Source: Tahibacter sp042701255 (GTDB lineage Bacteria > Pseudomonadota > Gammaproteobacteria > Xanthomonadales > Rhodanobacteraceae). Taken from it: 64,000 nt of DNA. How positions within the stretch are numbered: the stretch's first letter is position 1; each line of letters opens with the position of its first letter. The stretch is taken from positions 1,178,001 through 1,242,000 of the forward strand of contig NZ_CP170554.1 of NCBI RefSeq assembly GCF_042701255.1. The letters run 5' to 3'. The position numbers were made by a program, and so were the translations under genes. This document shows, piece by piece, positions 18,001-23,268 of the stretch. Below the pieces are notes generated by a model, which was given only the letters and a program-made list of their open reading frames with translations, was not told the DNA's origin and made no database searches.

Positions 18001-18475
18001 GCGGTCCCGCGTCCCTGCCTCGGTCGGTCGTCTGCCCGATGAACAACTGCGACAGGACGAGTCCGCGCCGGGCTGGCTTTATCCGCAGGCCGCGCTGACC
18101 GGTGTGTTGCAACAGCAGCAGCGGTTCCGCGAGGAGCCCAAGGGCCAACGAACCGTCACCCTGGTGTTTTTGCCCGACGACGATGCGGAGCGTCTGGTTC
18201 TGCATCGCGTGGAGGACGACCCGAAATGGCGCGGCCGGTCGGTTTACGTGCCCATCGACGGGAGCCAGCGCGAGGATGTTGCGCTGGCCCTGGGGCCGCG
18301 AATCGGTTGCTGGGGCGATTTCGATCTGCTGACGCTGCTGCAGGAGCAGGCCGGCGACCTCGACAAGCCATTGGCCGGCTGCGCGGAGCGGTTTACGACA
18401 GTCACTGTGCTGGATCAGCGAAGCGGCCGCGGGTGGCGGTACCACCCGTGGCTGGGGTTTGCAGGGCAGAAATGA
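15062..18475 (+). CDS. cas3: Type I-F Cas2-Cas3 fusion nuclease-helicase
   Basis: A 1137-residue protein specific to type I-F. Residues 1-95 are the Cas2 domain (MNILLISQCDKRALTEARRI, ending near the IRGLDHSELLWIVGD linker), used with Cas1 for adaptation. The HD nuclease follows (LAALLHDLGKASVAFQERL, His123-Asp124). The superfamily 2 helicase has Walker A MASTGCGKT (Lys442), motif II DELD (592-595) and motif III SSAT (622-625). It degrades DNA recruited by the Csy complex. The start ATG overlaps the cas1 stop by 4 bp. It is slightly longer than typical family members, with no obvious damage. It is followed by 447 bp without a gene before csy1, which is unusual for a compact cas operon. Confidence 0.96.
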   Translation: MNILLISQCDKRALTEARRILDQFAERRGDRTWQTPITQAGLDTLRRLLRKTARKNTAVACHWIRGLDHSELLWIVGDASRFNAQGTVPTDTTTRNVLRRDSENDWHTGDVIRLLAQLAALLHDLGKASVAFQERLKKNVAERNLYRHEWVSLRMFAAFVGSDDDATWLQRLVDLQPGDEKDWLAPGRYQRDGIDATQPRPFKDLPPLAAAVAWLVVTHHRLPMLPVKRDDGTQCGLGARASDFRRVWLEAPLDQVGHDWNEVRGQASAEAIAAYWKPAGPLPVVESRWRARAARAARQLLDRQSSSARPWLDDPYVMHLARLCLMLADHDYSRLPADSPRRVQGDGRTELFANTGSDGERKQHLDEHLLGVARDAGLIAHALPGFERQLPALRQHRGLRKRSADPRFAWQDKAADAATALRERAREHGAFVVNMASTGCGKTLANARIVYALADPQRGLRATYALGLRTLTQQTGRSYRDDLHLGDDDLAVLVGGSASRELFEYYERQAEAVGSASIQSLIEEDSYVVYEGNTAGHPLLDAALRDLDVRRLLLAPMLVCTVDHMAPATEGTRAGRQIAPMLRLLSADLILDELDDYDLDDLPALTRLVHWAGLLGTRVVLSSATLPPTLIEGMFLAYQAGRRHHRRNRGGDGGREVEAPEVPCLWVDEFGVQEATCGAVDGFAAQHASFVDRRAGMLAAAQPLRRGVLAELPLPKTAEADVLAAAFALRVNAECGELHRAHAETCPVSGKRVSFGIVRLANIDPLFELARAWMALGAPEGMRIHLCVYHARFPLVQRSAIEAQLDAAFNRRGDGKGVYSLPGIRRLIDRHEERDQMFIVLASPVCEVGRDWDADWALAEPSSMRSLIQLAGRVQRHRRKAAASPNIRVFETDLKYFGEAKGNDRLPAAIFVRPGFEKIGATAEHPFRFLAQRLGKLMPPEELEVISALPRVRPRPAADWQPKRRFSELEHARMAVCMLPRSRVPASVGRLPDEQLRQDESAPGWLYPQAALTGVLQQQQRFREEPKGQRTVTLVFLPDDDAERLVLHRVEDDPKWRGRSVYVPIDGSQREDVALALGPRIGCWGDFDLLTLLQEQAGDLDKPLAGCAERFTTVTVLDQRSGRGWRYHPWLGFAGQK

Positions 18476-18554
18476 CTGCCTTTTCGGCAGTGCGAAAACT
18501 ACTGAATTAACAGTAGGGCGAACAATTTACTGAGCTGCCTCTGCGGCAGTGAAG
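18468..18554 (-). ncRNA. Candidate Cas-regulating crRNA (degenerate mini-CRISPR, CreR-like)
   Basis: On the minus strand, 18554-18527 matches the array repeat at 25 of 28 positions (changes at 1, 13 and 26). It keeps the Csy4 stem CTGCC/GGCAG with loop GCAGA and an 8 nt handle CTCAGTAA. A 31 nt pseudo-spacer (18526-18496) starting ATTGTTCGCCC follows. A second, decayed repeat (18495-18468, 15 of 28) still has the stem CTGCC-GAAAA-GGCAG. The repeat-to-repeat period is 59 bp against 60 in the main array. Csy4 should therefore be able to process it. The orientation is opposite to the cas genes. Its seed matches two CC-flanked sites upstream of csy1 (separate entries). Cas-regulating RNAs of this architecture (one good repeat, one decayed repeat, partially complementary spacer) are known for some type I and type V-A systems; that it works so here is inference. 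Confidence 0.72.
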
Positions 18555-18608
18555 CAGTGCGTGGACCCTTTCACGAGCGCGATCTTCCCAACTACACGTC
18601 AGATAGCA

Positions 18609-18636
18609 AGGATAGGGCGCACAATGGTTGAAACAA
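18609..18636 (-). promoter_or_regulatory. Predicted promoter of the mini-CRISPR RNA
   Basis: On the minus strand, -35 TTGTTT (18636-18631), 16 bp, -10 TATCCT (18614-18609). This would start transcription near 18602, about 45 nt before the first repeat of the mini-array. Target site 2 covers the spacer and -10 of this promoter, which would give self-limitation. Confidence 0.45.
18613..18627 (-). promoter_or_regulatory. Candidate Csy-complex target site 2 (CC PAM plus seed)
   Basis: On the minus strand CC (18627-18626) is followed by ATTGTGCGCCCTA (18625-18613). It matches pseudo-spacer positions 1-13 except position 6. In type I Cascades every sixth guide base is flipped out and not read, so this mismatch should be silent. 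Match stops after 13, consistent with binding without full R-loop and cleavage. Confidence 0.65.
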
Positions 18637-18651
18637 TTGGGCGAACAATGG
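18632..18651 (-). promoter_or_regulatory. Candidate Csy-complex target site 1 (CC PAM plus seed)
   Basis: On the minus strand CC (18651-18650) is followed by ATTGTTCGCCC (18649-18639), identical to pseudo-spacer positions 1-11. Positions 13 and 15-18 also match, giving 16 of 18 with mismatches at 12 (an unread position) and 14. The site ends 2 bp before a TTGACT -35 box directed at csy1, so bound complex would block RNA polymerase. Confidence 0.7.
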
Positions 18652-18653
18652 TG

Positions 18654-18683
18654 TTGACTGCCCGGCATCAGTTGGCGCATCTT
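18654..18683 (+). promoter_or_regulatory. Predicted csy operon promoter
   Basis: -35 TTGACT (18654-18659) matches consensus in 5 of 6. A weak -10 CATCTT lies at 18678-18683 with 18 bp spacing. The implied start near 18690 gives a 230 nt leader before csy1. The -35 is convincing, the -10 is not. Confidence 0.45.
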
Positions 18684-18689
18684 ACAGAA

Positions 18690-18721
18690 GCCTCGGACAT
18701 CGTTGCCGCGATGTCCGAGGC
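18690..18721. promoter_or_regulatory. Perfect 13 bp inverted repeat in the csy leader
   Basis: GCCTCGGACATCG and its exact complement CGATGTCCGAGGC are separated by TTGCCG. It begins at the predicted csy transcript start and has no U tract on either strand. It could be an mRNA 5' stabilising hairpin, an attenuator, or an operator for a dimeric regulator. Confidence 0.55.
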
Positions 18722-18849
18722 GATTTGCAACCCGCCGATTGGACCCGGCCCAACGCGAGAGGATTGCCTCGCAGGAGGGTGTAGGTGTGTGGAAGAACCC
18801 GCACATGATCACATCAGTCCGGTAAGGGCTAAGCCCTTTGTCTCCACAC

Positions 18850-18875
18850 CCCCGCGGTAGCAAGCTGCCGCGGGG
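18850..18875 (+). promoter_or_regulatory. Second strong hairpin in the csy1 leader
   Basis: CCCCGCGGTAGC pairs with GCTGCCGCGGGG (one G-U pair) about 50 bp before csy1. A smaller GACCC-CTGA-GGGTC hairpin follows, and then GGAG at 18909-18912 ahead of the csy1 ATG. The leader is unusually structured. Confidence 0.45.
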
Positions 18876-18922
18876 ATTCTACCGACGCGACCCCTGAGGG
18901 TCGAATCCGGAGATTTCTCCCA

Positions 18923-20263
18923 ATGACCGAAGAATCGGAAGGTGGTAGGTCCGACCGCTTCCGCTCGGCCATCGCCGCGTTCATCGCCGCGCGGCGCGAG
19001 GCCAAGCTGAAAGGCAAGGAGGACGATGCCGATACGGCATCGAAGTATGACTACGGGGCCTGGCTGGCCGATGCGGCGCGACGCGTGGCGCAGATCCAGG
19101 CCGTGACCCACGTGCTCAAGGCCACGCATCCCGACGCGCGCGGCAGCAGCCTGCACGTGCGGCCGTCGCAACTGCATCCGCACGCCGAAGTCGGCAGCCA
19201 TGCGCTCGGCGATGACTTCGCCGAGGACATCGTCGGCAATGCCGCGGCGCTGGACGTGTTCAAGTTCCTCAAGCTCGACGTCGACGGACGGCGCCTGTTC
19301 GACTGGATGCAGGACGGCGATCCCGACCTGCTGCGCGCGCTCCATGCGGATGCGGCCGTGGCGGCCGAATGGGCCGGTGCCTTCTGCGGACTCGTGCGCG
19401 GTGCGACTCAATTGGTTTCGCACGAGAAGGGCAAGCAGCTCTATTGGCTGGTCGGCGGCGACGCGGCCGACGACGCCGGCTATCAGCTGCTGCAGCCGCT
19501 GTTCTCGAGCAGCCTCGCGCATGCGGTCCATGCGGATGTCCAGGGCGCACGTTTCGGTGACGCCAACAAGGAAGCCCGTCAGGCGTTCCGCTCGCGAAAA
19601 CCGTTCGATGGTGTCTATCGCGACTATCGTGGACTGGCCGTACGCAAGCTCGGCGGCACGAAGCCGCAGAACGTGTCGCAGCTCAACAGCGAACGCGGCG
19701 GCGTCAACTATCTGTTCGCTTCGCTGCCACCGCGCTGGGATCGTGACAGGACCCAGACGCTGATGGGTCTGGAGACGGTGCTCGACCGTTTCGCGTGGTT
19801 CGAGGGAGTGCGACCGCAGATCCGGACGCTCGCCGAGTTCCTGCTTTCCGATCCTCCGGACACCATGGCAACCAGGACGCGCCGTGAAGCCCTGGAGCGG
19901 GCGCTGGTGCAACAGTTGTCGCTGTATGCCGCTTCTGTTCTGGCTCGAATGGAACCCGGCTGGACGCGTGATCCGGCCTGCAAGCTGCCCATGCGGGAGA
20001 AGCTCTGGCTCGACCCCGAGCGCACACTATTGCCGCTGCGTGAAGGGCATGAAAAAGACGATCAGGCGTTCAACGATGCTTACGATTTTGGCGACTGGTC
20101 GGACCAGGTCGCCGAAAGCTTCGCGCAATGGGTGAACCAGCAATTGCGCGAAGCCGGTCTGATCGCGGTCGGCGATGTCGAATGGCGGTACTGGGCTCGC
20201 CAGGCCATCATCGACGCCGCCTGGCCCGTGCCGATGCAGCGACGCGCTCGAGGTGTGTCATGA
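18923..20263 (+). CDS. csy1: Type I-F CRISPR-associated protein Csy1 (Cas8f)
   Basis: 446 residues, the large subunit of the Csy surveillance complex; in the family it recognises the CC PAM and holds the crRNA 5' handle together with Csy2. Family features seen are the N-terminal helical block (SDRFRSAIAAFIAARREAKL), ATHPDARGSSLHVRP, the conserved KLGGTKPQNVSQLNSERGGV loop, YLFASLPPRWD, and the C-terminal WSDQVAESFAQWVNQQL. The ATG at 18923 has GGAG 10 bases upstream. It starts a second transcription unit after the 447 bp gap, likely under the candidate crRNA-guided control described at 18613-18659. Its stop overlaps the csy2 start by 4 bp. Intact. Confidence 0.95.
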   Translation: MTEESEGGRSDRFRSAIAAFIAARREAKLKGKEDDADTASKYDYGAWLADAARRVAQIQAVTHVLKATHPDARGSSLHVRPSQLHPHAEVGSHALGDDFAEDIVGNAAALDVFKFLKLDVDGRRLFDWMQDGDPDLLRALHADAAVAAEWAGAFCGLVRGATQLVSHEKGKQLYWLVGGDAADDAGYQLLQPLFSSSLAHAVHADVQGARFGDANKEARQAFRSRKPFDGVYRDYRGLAVRKLGGTKPQNVSQLNSERGGVNYLFASLPPRWDRDRTQTLMGLETVLDRFAWFEGVRPQIRTLAEFLLSDPPDTMATRTRREALERALVQQLSLYAASVLARMEPGWTRDPACKLPMREKLWLDPERTLLPLREGHEKDDQAFNDAYDFGDWSDQVAESFAQWVNQQLREAGLIAVGDVEWRYWARQAIIDAAWPVPMQRRARGVS

Positions 20264-21270
20264 GCGCCTGTCCTCCGTTCGACCGGCTGCTCGTGCTGCC
20301 GCGCCTGCGCGTGCAGAACGCCAATGCGATCTCCAGCCCGCTGACTCACGGCTTTCCGTCGATGACGGCGTTTGTCGGCCTGATGTGGGCATTGCAGCGC
20401 AAGACGCACAAGCTCGGTCTGGATCTGTCGTTCAGCGCCGTCGGCGTGGTCTGCCACGATTACGAAGAGCAGATCAGCGAAAGCGGCTTCGTGCGCCGGT
20501 TCCGCCTGACGCGCAATCCCATCGACAAGGACGGCAGCACGGCAGCCATTGCCGAGGAAGGCCGCATCCATCTGGAGCTGAGCCTCGTCTTCGCGGTGCG
20601 CAGCGAGCGTTGGGATCGCGAGCCGGATCGCGTGGATGTGGATCTCGCGACGGTCGCGGAACTCGTTGCCGGTATGCGCATTGCCGGCGGTTCGCCAGTG
20701 CTTTCGCCGCGCACGTCGTCCTGGCGCCAGCGGCCTTATCTCGTCAATCTGGCCGGCACCGAAGACGATCAGCGAGCCGTGTTCCGGCATGCGCGCTACC
20801 GCCTGCTGCCGGGTTTCGCGCTGGTCGCGCGCGACGATCTGCTCGAAACACGGCTGAACGAGCTGCGCCGGCACGACCTGGCGGCCTCGCCGCTCGACGC
20901 CTGGCTCTCGCTCGTGCGCATCGACTGGCGTCACGAGCCGGCGACCGATGCCGCAGGCGGCAAAGGCGAATGGCGCAACGACCGCCGCGGTCGCGGCTGG
21001 GTCGTGCCGATTCCGGTCGGCTATGGCGCCCTGGGCGGCGTGCAGGCCGCGGGAACCGTCGCCAATGCGCGCGACGCGGCCACGCCGTTCCGCTTCGTCG
21101 AAAGCCTTTACTCGGTCGGCGAATGGATCAGCCCTCACCGCATCACTTCGCCCGAGCAGTTCCTCTGGTACGCCGACAGCCGTCCTGACGAGGGGCGCTA
21201 CCGCTGCCGCAACGACTACCGGCCGATGCAGGACTCTTCCGCCTCGGCGCTTGAACACGACTTCGACTGA
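20260..21270 (+). CDS. csy2: Type I-F CRISPR-associated protein Csy2 (Cas5f)
   Basis: 336 residues, the Cas5-type RAMP protein that forms a heterodimer with Csy1 and binds the crRNA 5' handle. Family blocks seen: RLLVLPRLRVQNANAISSPL, THGFPSMTAFVGLMWALQR, VGVVCHDYEEQISESGFVRR, and near the end PFRFVESLYSVGEWISPHRI and FLWYADS. The start ATG overlaps the csy1 stop (ATGA), so it is translationally coupled. Thirty bases separate it from csy3. Intact and of usual length. Confidence 0.95.
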   Translation: MSACPPFDRLLVLPRLRVQNANAISSPLTHGFPSMTAFVGLMWALQRKTHKLGLDLSFSAVGVVCHDYEEQISESGFVRRFRLTRNPIDKDGSTAAIAEEGRIHLELSLVFAVRSERWDREPDRVDVDLATVAELVAGMRIAGGSPVLSPRTSSWRQRPYLVNLAGTEDDQRAVFRHARYRLLPGFALVARDDLLETRLNELRRHDLAASPLDAWLSLVRIDWRHEPATDAAGGKGEWRNDRRGRGWVVPIPVGYGALGGVQAAGTVANARDAATPFRFVESLYSVGEWISPHRITSPEQFLWYADSRPDEGRYRCRNDYRPMQDSSASALEHDFD

Positions 21271-21300
21271 TCGATCACCCCCCATTCGAGGAATTCCGTC

Positions 21301-22332
21301 ATGGCAACCGAAACCCTCAAGACCGCTTCCGTGCTCGCGTTCGAACGCAAGCTCGATCCTTCCGATGCATTGTTCTTCGCCGGCGACTGGTCGGCACGCA
21401 AAGCCTCCGCCGACTGGGCGCCTGTGCCGGTGCGCGAAAAATCCGTGCGTGGCACGATTTCCAACCGCCTCAAGGCCAAGGACAGCAGCGATCCGGCCAA
21501 GCTCGACGCGGCGATCCAGAACCCGAACCTGCAGACCGTCGACGTCGCCGCGCTGCCGCGCAACGCGGATACCCTGAAAGTCCAGTTCACCCTGCGCGTG
21601 CTCGGCGGACTCGGCGAGCCGTCGGCCTGCAACGACGCGGCGTATCGCCACAAGCTGATCGAAACCATAGGCGGCTACGTTCGCGAGCACGGCGTCGGCG
21701 AGCTCGCGCGGCGCTATGCGGCCAATCTCGCCAACGGCCGTTTTCTCTGGCGAAACCGCGTCGGTGCCGAGCAGGTGGAAATCCACGTCGAGCACTGGCG
21801 TGACGGCATCGCGGCAGCGCAGTGGGTATTCCAGGCTCACGACCATTCGCTGTGCGACCTGACTGCGCCCGGCGACCAGGCGGCCGCCATCGATGCCGTC
21901 GGCGCATTGATCGCCTCCGGTCTGGCGGGTCAGGCGCACGTGCTGCTGCGTGTGACCGCATTCGTGCGCATCGGCGCCGGTCAGGAGGTGTTTCCGTCGC
22001 AGGAACTGATCCTCGATCGCGAACGCGGCGACAAGAGCAAGACGCTCTACCACGTAGCCGACGTAGCCGCGATTCACTCGCAGAAGATCGGCAACGCACT
22101 GCGTACGATCGATACCTGGTACGGCGAAGCCGCGGAGAACGGCCCGATCGCGGTCGAGCCGTACGGCTCGGTGACAACGCAAGGCAAGGCGTATCGACAG
22201 CCCAAGGACAAGCTCGATTTCTACAACCTGCTCGACGCCTGGATCATCAAGAGCAAGGCGCCGCCGCCGGACCAGCAGCATTTCGTCGTGGCGACGCTGA
22301 TCCGTGGCGGCGTCTTCGGCGACGCGAGCTGA
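21301..22332 (+). CDS. csy3: Type I-F CRISPR-associated protein Csy3 (Cas7f)
   Basis: 343 residues, the backbone subunit; six copies coat the crRNA spacer, and their thumbs flip out every sixth guide base. Recognisable blocks are LKTASVLAFERKLDPSDALF, GTISNRLKAKDSSDPAKLDA, VQFTLRVLGGLGEPSACND, GRFLWRNRVGAEQVEI, GAGQEVFPSQELILDRE and LFVVATLIRGGVFGDAS-like C-terminus (here FVVATLIRGGVFGDAS). GAGGA lies 8 bases before the ATG. It is four bases from csy4 and part of the csy operon. Intact. Confidence 0.96.
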   Translation: MATETLKTASVLAFERKLDPSDALFFAGDWSARKASADWAPVPVREKSVRGTISNRLKAKDSSDPAKLDAAIQNPNLQTVDVAALPRNADTLKVQFTLRVLGGLGEPSACNDAAYRHKLIETIGGYVREHGVGELARRYAANLANGRFLWRNRVGAEQVEIHVEHWRDGIAAAQWVFQAHDHSLCDLTAPGDQAAAIDAVGALIASGLAGQAHVLLRVTAFVRIGAGQEVFPSQELILDRERGDKSKTLYHVADVAAIHSQKIGNALRTIDTWYGEAAENGPIAVEPYGSVTTQGKAYRQPKDKLDFYNLLDAWIIKSKAPPPDQQHFVVATLIRGGVFGDAS

Positions 22333-22336
22333 CGAC

Positions 22337-22903
22337 ATGGACCACTATGTCGACATTCGTCTGCGGCCAGATCCCGAGATCGCGCCGCATCAGCTGCTGA
22401 GCGCGGTCTATGCGCGTCTGCACCGAGGTCTGGTGCAACTCGCGAGCCAGGACATCGGCGTGAGCTTCCCGGACTACGACCTGCGCAAGCCCACGCTCGG
22501 CGCATGCCTGCGTCTGCACGGCACACAGGCATCGCTGCAGCGGCTGCTGGGCACGCCCTGGCTGTCCGGTGCAAAGGACTACGTTTCGGTAACGCCGATA
22601 GCACCGGTGCCCGAAAGCGCAGGCCACCGCCGCATCGCGCGCGTGCAAGCCAAGAGCAATCCCGCACGCCTGCGTCGGCGCGCCATGCGACGGCACGGCA
22701 TCGATGCCGATGCGGCACTGCGCCAGATTCCCGACAGCGCCGCGGAACAGCTGAAACTGCCCTTCGTCGTCATCGGCAGCCGCAGTACCGGACAGCCTTC
22801 GTTTCCGCTGTTCATCCGCCAGGAGCCCGTGCAACGCGAGGCGACCAGCGGCACGTTCAACAGCTACGGACTGAGCCAGCACGCCACCGTGCCCTGGTTC
22901 TGA
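22337..22903 (+). CDS. csy4: Type I-F crRNA endoribonuclease Csy4 (Cas6f)
   Basis: 188 residues. It cleaves the precursor transcript 3' of the repeat hairpin, leaving an 8 nt 5' handle, and stays on the 3' stem-loop. The catalytic histidine falls at His29 (LLSAVYARLHRGL), as in the P. aeruginosa enzyme. The arginine-rich helix that reads the hairpin groove is RIARVQAKSNPARLRRRAMR. The C-terminus FNSYGLSQHATVPWF is family-typical. The stem it should read, CTGCC/GGCAG, is present in all array repeats and in both pseudo-repeats of the mini-array. Last gene of the operon, followed by a strong hairpin. Confidence 0.96.
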   Translation: MDHYVDIRLRPDPEIAPHQLLSAVYARLHRGLVQLASQDIGVSFPDYDLRKPTLGACLRLHGTQASLQRLLGTPWLSGAKDYVSVTPIAPVPESAGHRRIARVQAKSNPARLRRRAMRRHGIDADAALRQIPDSAAEQLKLPFVVIGSRSTGQPSFPLFIRQEPVQREATSGTFNSYGLSQHATVPWF

Positions 22904-22918
22904 TCGGCCGCCCACGCA

Positions 22919-22951
22919 GCCTCCGGTCGACGCATCACGTCGATCGGAGGC
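22919..22951 (+). terminator. Hairpin after csy4
   Basis: GCCTCCGGTCGACG pairs with CGTCGATCGGAGGC around a CATCA loop, with one internal mismatch. It begins 16 bp past the csy4 stop and probably ends the cas operon before the array leader. Confidence 0.6.
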
Positions 22952-23268
22952 TTGCATACATCCCTTGCGTTCGCTCGCCGCGGTCCGCCGCGCCATTCCG
23001 CGGAATTCGCCGGGGCGACCACCGTGGTCGCGCCGAATGGGTGGCTGCGGTGACAGGTCGCGCTTGCAGTGAGTGCCGCTACGGCCGCGTGCTCGGCGTT
23101 GTCCGGGTGGCCGGCGGCAGAGCCGTTCACGTGCTTCAACCCTTTTTTGGGCTCGCGTACGGGTTCCTGGATAAACAAGAGGTTGCGCGCACGCCCCTGG
23201 ATTGGGTTGATCGGCCGCCGCGGGCATAATCTCTTGGTCCGTCAAAGGGCTGGGTGGGATATGGGCTT
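22952..23268 (+). promoter_or_regulatory. CRISPR leader with predicted promoter and IHF-like site
   Basis: About 317 bp between the operon hairpin and the first repeat. A promoter can be drawn as -35 TTGGGT (23202-23207), 17 bp, -10 CATAAT (23225-23230), starting the precursor about 32 nt before repeat 1. An IHF-like site AAACAAGAGGTTG (23173-23185; one mismatch to WATCAANNNNTTR) and an AACCCTTTTTT run at about 23138 fit type I-F leaders, where IHF bends DNA for integration. Upstream there are short palindromes (for example GCGACCACCGTGGTCGC near 23020). Confidence 0.6.

Noticed and set aside
18549..18860. 103-codon plus-strand frame in the cas2-3/csy1 gap
   Set aside because: Starts inside a pseudo-repeat with GTG and no ribosome site, crosses the csy promoter and hairpins, and shows no family resemblance.
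18507..18863. 118-codon minus-strand frame in the same gap
   Set aside because: Covers the mini-CRISPR, lacks a ribosome site, and has an unnatural Cys/Arg composition.
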